A stretch of DNA of 64,000 nt from Notospermus geniculatus. Lineage: Eukaryota > Nemertea > Pilidiophora > Heteronemertea > Lineidae. The notes beneath the pieces are model-generated. The model was not told where the DNA came from and ran no database searches. It saw only the letters and a list, made by a program, of their open reading frames with translations. Made by a program: the position numbers and the translations under genes. Positions 42,216 through 53,368 of this stretch are shown piece after piece. The DNA lies in the NCBI GenBank assembly GCA_002633025.1, contig NMRB01001413.1, positions 10,217-74,216 on the forward strand. The letters are read 5' to 3'. Numbering within the stretch: position 1 is the stretch's first letter; each line of letters begins with the position of its first letter.

Positions 42216-43165
42216 TTTTTCTTTTCATACGCATAATCTAGGGCCACTGGGACACCTTTTAAGACCATAAAACTTGAAATCATTACACAACTGTGTTTTT
42301 GGCAAAAGTTTGAAATTTGGCCAAAAGATCATGGTTTTTTAATAATCACTTGTTCGGATTGAAACTGGCACTGTTTTGAAGCCAATCTGTTTCTTGACAC
42401 ATGAAAATTTTCGGAATGCTAAAATTCCCATTTAAAGCAAAGTTACAGATGATTTTGTAAAATGGTTTTCCCAGTTCTTGCCATACAGGGTTTTAGCATT
42501 ACCCAGTCGTGAATATTTATTAGCCTCTCAACCACAAAAGGAGCTACTGACATGGAGTAATAGCCCCCTTGTGAAATTATGGATCGTGTCTCTCACAATA
42601 GGCCAACTTGGTGACTGACACACCGGTGTAAGTTGCACTGGGTAATCGTGGTCAACTCCCATTGATGCAGGCCTTGTGACAGTCATAAACACCTGCGTAA
42701 CCTGTTATTGGGATCAACATAAATGTTTGAATAGGCCCGGTTTGAATAGGCCTTCAATAGACTTACTGAATTAGGGCACGTGATCGGGGTATTGATAAAA
42801 TGTGGCTTGGAGTCAACTGGAATTGCGGGGATTTTATTCCACAGAAAAATCATCATAAATCGTCACAAAGTTGCTCAATTTTGAATTTAAAAAAATTGTA
42901 TTGTCCAGAAACAGACTGGCTTCAAACCAGTGCCAGTTTCAACCCGAACAAGTGGGTATTAAAAAAACATGATATTTTGGCCAAATTTCAAACTTTTGCC
43001 AAAAACACAGTTGTGTAATGATTTCAAGTTTTATGGTGTTAAAAGGTGTCCTAGTGGCCCTAGATTATGCGTATGAAAAGAAAACGTGGCTATGAAAAAC
43101 ATTCATTGAGATATGCCGGAAAATTAGCTGGGCATTTATTATTGACTAAGGGTGTACATGTACAG
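42137..43165. repeat. Large inverted repeat (~280-bp arms, ~470-bp spacer)
   Basis: The arm at 42137-42415 (TACACCCTTAGTCAAAAATA ... CCAATCTGTTTC) is found inverted at about 42885-43165. The outer part of each arm includes LINE coding sequence (RYAGKLAGHL), so the repeat carries part of the LINE in both orientations. Spacer: no gene. Confidence 0.75.
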
Positions 43166-43226
43166 TATTGGAGAATGATGCAATCACCGCCTGTCGACAA
43201 AAAGGGACAATATCGTGGCCCTTTAA

Positions 43227-43595
43227 AGGGAGACATGCGAAAAATATTGCCCGGCGGGCACAAGTTGTCTGAGTTGTAGCGCCGTCTGTTAATACACGGT
43301 GACACTACGCTATATCACAGGCGCCTGTAGAGCTATCAGTGAGTTTTGAACACTTTTCTAACCAACGTATCTAAAAACACATCACGTATCTAAAAACACA
43401 CCACGAGCTCATAAATTCGTGAGCTCGGGGTGTGTTTTTTTACAAACTAGTGTTTTTTGGTTAGATACGTGTTCTAAGCTCACTAATAGCTCTACAGGGG
43501 CCTGTGATAAAGTGTAGTGTCACCGTGTATTAACAGACGGCGCTACAACTCAGACAACTTGTGCCCGCCGGGCAATATTTTTCGCATGTCTCCCT
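43227..43595. mobile_element. 369-bp MITE flanked by TTAA
   Basis: Arms of about 170 bp begin AGGGAGACATGCGAAAAATA and end TATTTTTCGCATGTCTCCCT. TTAA lies on both sides (43223-43226, 43596-43599). Centre: CACACCACGAGCTCATAAAT, itself a small palindrome. Confidence 0.85.
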
Positions 43596-44390
43596 TTAAG
43601 GTTGAACGCAAATACATGTCCAACAAAATGCTGCAGGTGGCTTTTTTCTCTGACCAACTCTGCGTAGGTCAACGATTATCAGATTCTGGTTCTGTACAAA
43701 GCACCTTGTGATCAGTGGGTTACCATAAGATACTCTGTCAAATGTCGCGGCGACGGATCCTTTTCAACCCACTCACGAATCCGCATACTTATTGTCTAAT
43801 GATCGACTATCGATTAGGCTATCTTATGACCTTTGCGGTCTTGATTGATTTGCCACCAATATAATCTTTTTGAGTTGAGACCAAATGTCAATCACATGTC
43901 AACCTGGAAGTAAACATGGCTGGATAATGAACTATCGTTAGAAGACATTATGCGGTCATAATGGGTGCACCGAACCGCTGTCTCAAGTTGGGGTTTCCGA
44001 TTTCCGATCTGATTTCGACCGGTGTAACGTTTGCTAGTGTTCCCAGATTTCAGTGTTTCCGTACTGAACTGACGGCTGGAAAGATCAAGACTTTTCAATA
44101 GGCGTTCAGCAAATTTTGGCCCGATTCTACCTCAAACATGACCACCAGGCGGCCATCTTGGAAAATGGCATTTGGCCCATATCTCGTAAATTACTGTAAC
44201 TAGAATGTTTTGACCTTGAAATTTTGTGTATGTACATGAAGGTACCCATGCGTAAAACAAACCCTTGTCGACTTCAGATATGGCTGCCAGTCGGCCATCT
44301 TGAAAACGGGACTTTAGCCAATATCTCATGAAGCCGGAAGAGCAGCTGGAATGTTATAAATTGTATGAATTGCACTTCAAAGTTCAATGC

Positions 44391-44522
44391 CACCAGGGCC
44401 GACCGCCACGAAACTACGATAGCACTAACATGGCCTAACAGAGAAACTCTGTAATGGTAAAAGCTATTGCATGCCTCTCTGTTAGGCACTGTTAGTGATA
44501 TCGGGGTTTCGTGACGGCCCGC
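44391..44522. mobile_element. Foldback MITE, CCGCCACGAAAC ends
   Basis: GGGCCGACCGCCACGAAAC faces GTTTCGTGACGGCCC, and GGCCTAACAGAGA faces TCTCTGTTAGGC inside. It is absent from copy A. Confidence 0.65.
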
Positions 44523-44804
44523 CCAGGTCGCCATTGGCTCATGTCACCGAAACTAGCAGCTAGAATGTTTTTACCCTGCAATGATGAATCTTATATAAAT
44601 GCAGCAAATTCCAGTCGGATTGGAATTTAAATATGGCCACCAGTCGTCCATCTTAAAATGTACTTTGGCTCATATCATGAACATTACCACAAAGAATATT
44701 CTTACTGGTATGATCTTTTCCAAGAACATTTCGACTTGGCACTTTTTATTCGTTCTTCTACCACACAGGTGAGCACATGGTCCTTGGACCATTTCATTAC
44801 ACTC

Positions 44805-45124
44805 AGGACCGTGTGCACCAACGAAGATTATCTTGAACTCAGGTTGAGCCACAGCTTTTCAATAGGAGCTGTCAGTGAGTTGACCAACAGGTGTTACTAC
44901 GGCCCAATTCAATGCATATAGCGGACCCATTCATTCTTGATCGAGCACCAATCATGTGGATTTTCCTGTGTATTGGTCCGCTAGAACTTTGCTGCCATCT
45001 TTTGGCAATACGCGCGGCTGACTGCTTTTAATGTTCAGGTTTGCCAGGGCACGAAATGCACGATGTGACAATGGAAAAGTTGTGGCTCAACCTGAGTTAA
45101 AATCTTCGTTGGTGCATACGGCCC
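44805..45124. mobile_element. Foldback element, GGCCGTATGCACCAACGAAG family (copy B)
   Basis: Orthologous in position to 34825-35145, without the second adjoining element. Confidence 0.65.
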
Positions 45125-46046
45125 GGCTCAGTGTATAGTATGATCCTTCCTAACTTCAACATAGGCAAAGTGCCAAGCTTGGAAATGTGCTAGTCAGTGG
45201 TAAATCCATGTCGCCATTACCACTTGAACAGCAACATTCCAAGGTTGTGTTCAGTCAACTGGTAAATACTGTAGTTTTTGGTTTGCGATTTAATCATTGT
45301 GTTCACTTTTTGGTGTCTGTTGCATGGCTGTTGTAGCATGTGGGCGGTTTAGCAGAAAATAATCACGTTTTGTACGTTTTGTATGTCTGTTTGTACACAG
45401 AAATATCTGTTTTGGCACAAAAACATATGTTTTACACTTACAAATACGTTTTGTGCACGTCTAATTTATGCGGACATAACCGCCCATAGTAGCACTTTGC
45501 CCCATGTTGAAGTTAGGGTGAATCATCCGCAATGCGCTTTTTTCCGGCAGACCTCCACATGGGAGTACTTTCAACAAATTAATCGCAGCCGTCGGCGACG
45601 CATCTTCGCCACCGAAAGGTTCTTGTCTGGTCGGCGCAGGCTCCGTCCCTCTCCTCGATTGATCGATCCAATCTATGTATTGATCCACAGACGATGTATC
45701 TGTCACCCCTTCGCTTCTCTTGAGTGGAGTCGTCCGCGGCGCCGATCGGTAGACGCGCCGGGATCACCGTCAGAGACAAGCGGCAAGCGGGGATTTTTGA
45801 TCGACGCATCACATGTTGCCTGAAATCTGTTTACCTCAAATTCTTCACCGATTCTGACGCATCGATTCGGCATAATTCCACCGATATGGATATTATTTGA
45901 AAAGAAACCATCTGGATTTTTCTCAATTTTGGATATTTTTGAGTGATTCGCATACGCGTACGGAATTTTTGGAGGATAGAGACCGTATTTTCCGAAATAA
46001 AGTGACAGAAGGATTTTCTGTTTCATTCAAATTTTCGTGGCTGACC

Positions 46047-46293
46047 ATGGCGCATAAGGAGACTTTACTGAAACCGAGTGACGCGGTCGCTCCCATGTCC
46101 TCGCACCGCCACCATCACGGGTCCGGCGCTATCACCGAACAGCCCCACGCTCCACGACATCCGCGTATGAAGAAAAAGAGCCTCTCCTCGTTCGACCCGG
46201 CCCTCCATGCCCGGCCGGGGATACCCCGAGGCCTCGAATATCTTTCCACCCTTGACGGTATTAAGGTCTACCAGTACATGGACGTCGTACAAG
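46047..46293 (+). CDS. Phospholipid scramblase-like protein, first coding exon (copy B)
   Basis: It encodes exactly the same 82 residues as copy A, with the same donor CAAG|GTAAGA and the same start context. The two exons differ at four bases, all synonymous: GGC/GGG (Gly), CCG/CCA (Pro), AGA/CGA (Arg) and AAA/AAG (Lys). No downstream scramblase exon is seen up to the window end. The two exons could be alternative first exons of one gene or starts of two tandem genes, or one may be unused. Confidence 0.6.
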
Positions 46294-47044
46294 GTAAGAG
46301 GTGGTATTTTGGTTTCTATAGTAACCGCAGTCAACTTTGACATGAAAAAGTCTAAGAAAATGAAACGCCCCTTTGATCTTGAATGTCCCCTTCGTCCATT
46401 TAGAATCTTTGCACCATGTCAGGTGTAACAACTGAGAATGCCTCCGTTCTGCCTGTGACCGCTTTTATATTGTTTGGCGACACTCAAAAACAGAAAGACA
46501 TCTTTACCAGTGCCTTCCCCATTGTTACGTCGCTGCTTACCGTCAATCTTTTGTTGAGAGGGATTGGCAAACGAGGGCAATGGAAAATAGCCTTGGTTAC
46601 ACCTGTCCGAAAAAGCCCGGACTTTTCGAAACCAGGTGTGACAGGATGGAATCAAAGTACCCCGGAATCAAAGTCCGGTCCTATTGTTCAGCGAGGGATT
46701 AGAATACTAGTATATGGCTATGGGGACATCGCCGTTCGAATATTAACCTTACAATAGCGGGCTATTGTTTGGCGGACTTGCATTCCTAGGACGTTGATTC
46801 CTGTCACATCTGACCTGGTCTGAAATAAGCCCGGGTTTCTTGAGCATGTATGCGGCATGTATGAGTTTTAAAAGCCCGGGCTGTATTTAGACACGGCGAT
46901 TCATAGGTGTAAACGCAAAAAGCCCGTTCTGAGCCCGGACTTTTATGTAGTCTAAACAAGGCTAATATTACACCTTTATTACGTTTCTAAAATATTCGTT
47001 TTGGCCAGCGTATTACTGTTTCCCCTCATTGTATGCAGTACACT

Positions 47045-47164
47045 AGGGAGGTTTCGCAAGCGCCCGGTTAGGCCGTACGACGACGTTTATCTATTGTTTG
47101 GGTATACCCACACAATAGATAAACGTCGTCGTACGGCCTAACCGGGCACTTGCGAAACCTCCCT
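47045..47164. mobile_element. 120-bp MITE, AGGGAGGTTTCGC family, copy 3 (ACT target duplication)
   Basis: The element sits between two ACT trinucleotides (47042-47044, 47165-47167). Duplicate A has a single ACT at 37365-37367 without it, giving a clean 3-bp target-site duplication. Confidence 0.9.
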
Positions 47165-47751
47165 ACTGTGAAACTAAAGTCGGTGACAGATTTCTCTTCT
47201 CCTATTGAAAAGTCACGGTCTTTCTACATGTAGCTGTCTTTTGTATCAAAACCCTGAGATTTGGGAACACAAAGACCAGCCTCAATCCACGCCACTGCAG
47301 CCACCACCCAGTGGCATGGATGCCATTCTCTTGCTTGTCAGGGAATTTGCATTGGTTGCTCTTTTCAGTCACTGCATGAATTGATAGAGTGCATTTTTCA
47401 GCAAGGACATTAGGAGCAGTTTATTATCTTCTTTCAATCGTGCAATGGGTACATTGCCTTCAACATAAATCAGTGCTGTTCGTTCCATCCGAAAAGTAAT
47501 GTCTTCGATAAATCGTGATATATGGCTAATTCAGGGTTAGGGATCAACGCGAATGGTCTTTCTAGCTGTCTTTTGTATCGAAACCCTGTGATTTGGGAAC
47601 ACAAAGACCAGCCTCAATCCACGCCACTGCAGCCACCACCCAGTGGCATGGATGCCATAATCTTGTTTGTCAGGGAATTTACTTCGCTTTTTTCAGTCCC
47701 TGCATGAATTGATAGAGTGTATTTTTCAGCAAGGACATTAGGAGCAGTTAA

Positions 47752-47873
47752 TTGGGTCATATGAATAAAGACTAGCAAATGCTTTTACTTGAATTTTGCA
47801 ATACAAATGCACTAGGCAATGCTGTACAAATCTGAAGTAAAAGAATTTGCTAGTCTTTATTCATGTGACCCAA
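47752..47873. mobile_element. 122-bp MITE, TTGGGTCATATGAATAAAGA family (copy B)
   Basis: Same element as 37936-38057 in the duplicated region. Confidence 0.75.
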
Positions 47874-48170
47874 TATCTTCTTTCAATCGTGCAATGGGTA
47901 CATTGACTTCAACATAAATCAGTGCTGTTCGTTCCATCCGAAAAGTAATGTCTTCGATAAATAGTGATATATGGCTAGTTCAGGGTTAGGGATCAACGCG
48001 AATAGTCTCCTCGATGAAACACAATTTATTGCGAGGTGTCAGAATTCATGAGGAAAGTATGTACATGTAAGAGGCTATTAGACCGCCATCTTTATTGGAA
48101 AGGTCCATAGGCTTACCTCCTTCAGTATAAAAGCATAGGCATGCATATTTTGATTCCTTCAAGTAGGCTA

Positions 48171-48413
48171 TAAGGCAAAGTGGGGTAATAGTAGCCCCTG
48201 GGTAATAGTAGCCCCTAGCAATTACGGCACCATGTTTCTATCTGTTGGTAAAACATTTATGGGGTGTAAATCCCACAAGTTAGCTGTACATTGGGTCCCA
48301 TTCTCCTGTACAAATCCCAGTTCTTGGGTCCAATGATAAGGTCAGTGTCCTGAGCTTTATCCAGGCTAGGGGCTACTATTACCCGGGGGCTACTATTACC
48401 CCACGTTGCCTTA
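48171..48413. mobile_element. 243-bp TIR element carrying a LINE fragment
   Basis: 49-bp inverted ends (TAAGGCAAAGTGGGGTAATA ...) differ at two positions, and each arm contains the motif GGGTAATAGTAGCCCC twice. The interior (48229-48355) matches the LINE 3' region at 26020-26152. The insertion marks the right end of segmental copy B. Confidence 0.8.
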
Positions 48414-48416
48414 CAN

Positions 48417-48472
48417 CACACAATTGATAAACATCGTCGTAGGGCCTAACCGGGCGCTTGCGAAACCTCCCT
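48417..48472. mobile_element. MITE, AGGGAGGTTTCGC family, right half only
   Basis: The right arm ending GCGAAACCTCCCT is present. The left half is missing at an N (48416), so this may be a real truncation or a sequence gap. Confidence 0.7.
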
Positions 48473-48479
48473 ATTTTTG

Positions 48480-49140
48480 TACCGAAAACGCAATATAAAA
48501 TCTGGTTAATGTGTAGTATGAAAAATAACGTTGTCTTAAAGTTTTCGTTTATCGTTTGATTTCGAAACCTCCCTATTATTTCTTATACACTGGATATCCA
48601 AACCATACAATTTTTGTGATTTGTTTATAAATGAGACGCCTGTTGGGTGGATTCAGTTTACAGTGTTTTTTTCGTTGGAAATATCACGTGTTTAGTACAA
48701 ATCTATTCAAAAGTAACGCCCTTCTTTGGTCAATGGTAAATCTAGCGATGACCTGAGCCCTACATGCTGATTACACATGAACATTGATATTAAACGGCAT
48801 GTGAGGAATAGACGTACATGCACGTACAAGTACAATACGTACAGAATATATTTTTACAACACTGATGATACAATATCTACGGCCAGAAACATTGCCCAGA
48901 GCAATTGCTGACATTAAGTTCCGTATATTGTCTTGCTCCTCGCCAATCAGCGCACGATCAATACATTTCTGTTTGATAATTCATTGGCCAATCATGACTG
49001 CCGATTGGGAAGGCTCATCACGTATTGGTAACGTTCTCGAGCAGACGACGGTACCTTATTACCTGCTGGCTGACTTCGGCTTATTGTTGACCGGATTTGT
49101 TTTCGTCGTCGGTTACTCGGCAAGCTGAGCCAAGATGTGC
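48480..49140. other. Non-coding stretch with a short unassigned ORF
   Basis: There is an 87-codon plus-strand ORF (48865-49128; contains TVPYYLLADFGLLLTG) followed by AATAAA at 49153. It has no family match I recognise, so it is not called as a gene. Confidence 0.3.
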
Positions 49141-49170
49141 CACTGCCCCTCGAATAAAGTCACATTTTTC

Positions 49171-49205
49171 ATGATATATGATATGATATGATATGATATG
49201 ATATA
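49171..49205. repeat. (ATATG)n microsatellite
   Basis: Simple repeat of ATATG, just after AATAAA at 49153-49158. It may be the tail of a retroelement. Confidence 0.85.
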
Positions 49206-49278
49206 ATTTATTTGACCAACTCAACACAAATCTTTACAAATTTCTAGGATCTCTTTCTGGGATCTCTACTTAACGTGC

Positions 49279-49319
49279 CTGAGGAAGACCCTGGTTGGGG
49301 TCGAAAATTTGCGAAATTC
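49279..49319 (+). other. Hammerhead-ribozyme-like motif, copy 4 (plus strand)
   Basis: CTGAGGA plus an extra A, stem II GACCC/GGGTC, GAAA, then a 5-bp stem III (AATTT GCG AAATT) and C at the expected cleavage place. Stem I is not convincing. This is the best-formed of the four copies. Confidence 0.35.
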
Positions 49320-50087
49320 GGAGACGACTTTATGTTTACTACCCTCCTGGGGTACGACCGTAAATGACCTGATCACGTGACGTGATCATGTCACGTGATG
49401 TAACAGCAGACGATATTCTTTCGTGGTCATCTTCTTTTTTTCGGGGCAGCATGACGTGACCGTTGGTATTGCAGTGCTGACGGAGCAAATTCAATAAAGG
49501 ACGAGACGCACCAAAGAAGCGAAAATCGATTGTAACACGTCATCGCAACGGAAACTTCTTTTCCTGTCCTGGTAAGGCCAACAAAATATTATCTGTTTCT
49601 TGTCCAGCAACTCAGCAGACATTGATGCGAACATGCGAATTTTTTTTGTTTTCAAATAATTTTTTTTCAGTTTTCTTCATGGATGGGGTAAATAGGCCTA
49701 CTACGAGCAAACTATCTCTCTACATGTTTTAAAGCACACATTTCATGAAAAATAAAGATGATTTCAAGTGACGAAGCATTTCTATGCATTGTATAGAAGG
49801 CGCTGCGTAAGCAAAGTGGGGAAATTTGAAATTAGTGAGAAAAAACTTCGATGCGAAGGGCCCAGGAATGACGCGCCCGCGGACGAGAAACAGATATTAT
49901 TTTTTTGGCCTAAACCAAGGTACAGGTTATTTTCTCCGATCAGCGCAATTAAAATCATATGTTTGAAAAAAACAGAGATGTATCCATGATGCAGGGAATA
50001 CAATCTCTAATCAGGCAGTACGGCATCTTGTACGATAAGAAACGTGACGAATTTTGAAAGACAATATGCATAGTTTCATCTCATTAA

Positions 50088-50385
50088 AGGTGCTCTAGTT
50101 CGAATTGTAAACACTACGGTTTGTTTATTTACATGGTTGATTATAATAGTTATTTTTCCTCGGACAGGTGGCAGCACCGTGTATATCAAAACATTAATGT
50201 TATCTATTTTTATATCTATCTTGATAAATATTCTTGTAATTGAAATATATTTATGATTTTACGCTCAAAAACAAACAAAAAGTTGTGAAAGGCGAGATTT
50301 AATTCGATTTTATCTGATTTGTTAGTACCAGAAGTTGACAATAGGTGGCACACCGTAATGTTTACAATTCGAACTAGAGGCACCT
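50088..50385. mobile_element. 298-bp MITE flanked by TTAA
   Basis: The ends AGGTGCTCTAGTTCGAATTG and CAATTCGAACTAGAGGCACCT are inverted, and pairing extends through GTAAACA. TTAA lies on both sides (50084-50087, 50386-50389). Confidence 0.85.
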
Positions 50386-50590
50386 TTAAGAAACCGAAGG
50401 TTTGATATGATTCACGATCTCAGTACTTGTATTTAGTGATGGCGGTCAGATCGGGAACAATCTATACACTCTGAGAAATAAAGGTCCTTGAGGTTCTGAA
50501 AAAGGCTTCTTCATAACGCGCAAATGTGCGCTCATTTGTCGTATATGGTTACATGAAAAACTCATAGGGGTTTAGTACTAAAAACCCCCA

Positions 50591-51025
50591 AAGCATGGCG
50601 CACACCTGCGACCAGAATCATGCGACCACCGACGAGACTGACGACCACGACGTCGCAGGTAACCATCGGGTGCGAGGTCGCTCGCCAATCACATTTGCGA
50701 CCATTTTCAGCGAAACATCCGCGAACGACTGAAAACCTCCGGAAGCGACCGAAGTCGCCGACTATTGTGGCGTCGTATCGGAATTGTTTGCGACGAAAGT
50801 TTCATCGTTTTTGTATCGGTCGACTAGTCGCAAAATAAGTCGGCCTTTGCGACCGAAAATTAAACATGTTGAATTTTTGGTCGGGCGACCACAGTGACTG
50901 GTCGCTTGGTGCAACGATCTGCGGCAGACTACGCGACAAATCCTGCAAATCTCCAGTCGCTCTAGCAGTCGGAAGGTCAGTCTCCTAAAAAATCGCACGA
51001 AAAATAGCAGGTGTGCGCCATGCTT
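50591..51025. mobile_element. 435-bp element with AAGCATGGCGCACACCTGC ends
   Basis: The left end AAGCATGGCGCACACCTGC is inverted at the right end (GCAGGTGTGCGCCATGCTT). The interior is rich in GCGACC/GGTCGC motifs and inner inverted pairs. A related left end is at 38931. No ORF conserved. Confidence 0.7.
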
Positions 51026-51026
51026 T

Positions 51027-51088
51027 AGGCCTGCTTTCCATTGGAGCGTTTCCGCGCACGGAAACGCGCCAATGGAAAGCAGGCCTTA
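51027..51088. repeat. 62-bp near-perfect palindrome
   Basis: 28-bp arms (AGGCCTGCTTTCCATTGG ...) with one mismatch and a 6-nt centre, starting one base after the previous element. It may be a very short MITE. Confidence 0.8.
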
Positions 51089-51094
51089 CATGTA

Positions 51095-52290
51095 GGTTTT
51101 TTAGAAGATGAAAAAACCAAGCAAGGTTTTCACGTGATGTGACATGCTTATGCGCTGTGAAGAACCCTTAAAAATTTTCAGAATCTCAAGATCCTTTATT
51201 TCTAAGAGCGTAACTAAAATCCTGAACTGTTGACACTGAGAGTTATAGCGGATATCCTCTATTGATTTACGTAGCGATTTCATCTGACATTTATCGATAT
51301 GTTCAGATGTCAAATCACTCACCGCGGGGGAGGGAATCGAGTTCACCAAACCGAATTGATAATGTAACTTTATAGACCCCTCTAAAAATGTTGGGCGTAC
51401 TTTAAAAAGAAACCGTTATTTATCATGTTTATAGGGAATTTGGGATGATGTTTCAAAACAAATTATCACTTCTATTGGTAAATGCATTTGTTTTTTAATT
51501 TCGTTTGCTTTAGATGAGACGAGACAGTATTATTTTGTTACTGTATCCCTTCATGTCGGTTTTTGTGCGCGAAAAATGAAGAGAGCAGAAAAATATACCG
51601 ACAAAAATGCAAATCGATTGACGTATGGTATGTCAAATTTGGCCTCGCCGTTGCGGAGAAATCGACTGAAAACCCGACGCACTAAATTTCTGGAACAGAG
51701 AGTAGGTAACTGGGCAAAGTAGTTCAGAACTTCGGCAAAATATCCATTATTAATAACTTCTTCGTCTTTGATCACCATTCAATTTTCTTTAACGTTGGAT
51801 TATCTACCAGTGATCGATCCCAGACAGGTTTTACCTGGCCAGTTGATCGCGTTCCTTGCTGAGACACATCGATTTTGACTTACAACTCAAATCATTTCGG
51901 CATTGAACACAGAAATGTCGATAACGTGTCTTAATACCTCATCCCAATATTTGAAAGAAGTAATCCATCTATTGCATTTTGATGGAGAAAATATTTCAGC
52001 CATTTACAGATGAGAAATTTTAAAGTGAATTGGTCGTGCCGGTCAAGGTGTCTGAATAGAGAATCGAACGCCGCCATTTTGAATCTATTACAGTACTCGC
52101 ATCGGGAATTAATTTCCTACCAAGTGCATATTTGCTCAACTGCTGTGGCTTTCCTGCCTTCGAATAGCAGAACACGGCCAACTGCAAATCTAGGCTTAGC
52201 TAGGGATATAATCCACTAAAATATGAAATTCGTAATTTTGAAATTGTTAATATCGTGGGCTACTCTGTGTCGGCAACTCAACCCTGGCGC
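51095..52290. other. Stretch without recognised gene
   Basis: Short ORFs only, none with family features. A small block (GCCTCGCCGTTGCGGAGAA, about 51642-51660) resembles the 31500-31860 area, so part is repeat-derived. Confidence 0.3.
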
Positions 52291-52291
52291 C

Positions 52292-52990
52292 ATTTTTCGA
52301 TCACGTGCCCAAGTCGCATGACGTTATGTAGTGCACTGCAGTGACAGTGCCAATTCCAATGCCAGGTTTTGGACCAACCCCTGTAAATCAAACCGCCGTT
52401 CCTCATAACAAACGCTGATTTGCTACTGCATGTCACATGATGTTCGTCATGTGACATGCGGTAGCAAATCGGCTTCCATGCGTTCTTTACCCCCGTAAAT
52501 TGCCCAGCCTCAGACCATCAGATTGTGGCGCCTCTTGTTCAGGGGTCTGACGAGAAAACAATGAAGCATACCTAGGGGGCGCATTAGCGTATGGCAAATG
52601 ACAGGTCTTATCGACCAGGCCACCGCGGTTTAATCCAGTAGTGACGACCACTGACCTGTCAGAACCAGTTTCATTCATGGTCTCGACCCTATCAACAAAC
52701 GGGTTCAACATCCTCGTCAGTGTCCATCGATTTTCTGTGGTCTTCGTTCGAGCCTCAGTCATCGCGTGTGATGTTTGACTCTTGGTATCCGGATTTAACT
52801 TTTCAAATTAAGAATGTGTCAGTGGTTTAATAGACATGTTCTCAAATGTCATTTGAAGTTCGGTGAGCCGTGAGCTCTAACTCGGCTTCTTGTTGCTCTT
52901 TGGACAATAGTGTACCTGGCCTCGGAGCCAAGTCATTCAAGAAACAAGTGACAGACAAAATCTCAACCTTTGATATATCGATTTAACCAT
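52292..52990. repeat. Segmental duplication of 62.49-63.19 kb
   Basis: It starts GGCGCCATTTTTCGATCACG and runs to GATATATCGATTT. It contains the 3' end of the gene found at 63044-63889, a 54-bp palindrome (52418-52471, around GCATGTCACATGA) and an unassigned 91-codon minus ORF conserved in both copies. Confidence 0.85.
52860..52985 (-). pseudogene. 3' fragment of the 63-kb gene
   Basis: It matches the last ~45 codons of 63044-63889. Relative to it, 4 nt are missing in the CTGTCAC..TTGTTTCTTG stretch, so the frame is lost. Confidence 0.65.
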
Positions 52991-52992
52991 GA

Positions 52993-53172
52993 ACCGGTGT
53001 AACGTTTTTCAGTGTGGCCCGTGTGCCAGTGTGACATTTCAATAGATTGACGGAATAAGCCGCGACTGGACAATGAGCGACACACAAAGAAACAGTGAGT
53101 CTATTTCCCAGTGTGTTCCGAACAATGGAAGTCACACAGAAAAACGGCCACACTGAAACACGTTACACCTGG
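52993..53172. mobile_element. 180-bp MITE, CCAGGTGTAACGTTTTTCAG family, copy 2
   Basis: Inverted ends GGTGTAACGTTTTTCAGTGT and CACTGAAACACGTTACACC. The interior matches 36873-37050 (AATAGATTGACGGAATAAG). Confidence 0.75.
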
Positions 53173-53288
53173 TATCGGAGACATGAAATTTTTATTCCAT
53201 GTTGTACCTCAGGTCATACCTGGGGGTAGGTCACATTTCCAGGTCTGTGGCTGTTGCAGGAGCAATGTTACAAGTCGTGAAAGACTGA

Positions 53289-53336
53289 ACAGACAGACAG
53301 ACAGACATACATACAGACACACAGACACACAGACAC

Positions 53337-53367
<31 letters not shown>

Positions 53368-53368
53368 C
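53289..53368. repeat. (ACAG)n / (ACAGAC)n microsatellite
   Basis: About 80 bp of ACAG-type simple repeat. Confidence 0.9.

Larger units (their letters stand above)
43742..48170. repeat. Segmental duplication, copy B
   Basis: Partner of 33796-38353. It contains extra tandem repeats of a GGCCATCTTG-bearing unit at 44100-44340 and lacks several MITEs of copy A. The right end is cut by the TIR element at 48171. Confidence 0.9.

Noticed and set aside
48865-49128. Small membrane-protein gene
   Set aside because: It has an isolated 87-codon frame with no homologue recognised, no splice partner, and a position beside repeat DNA.
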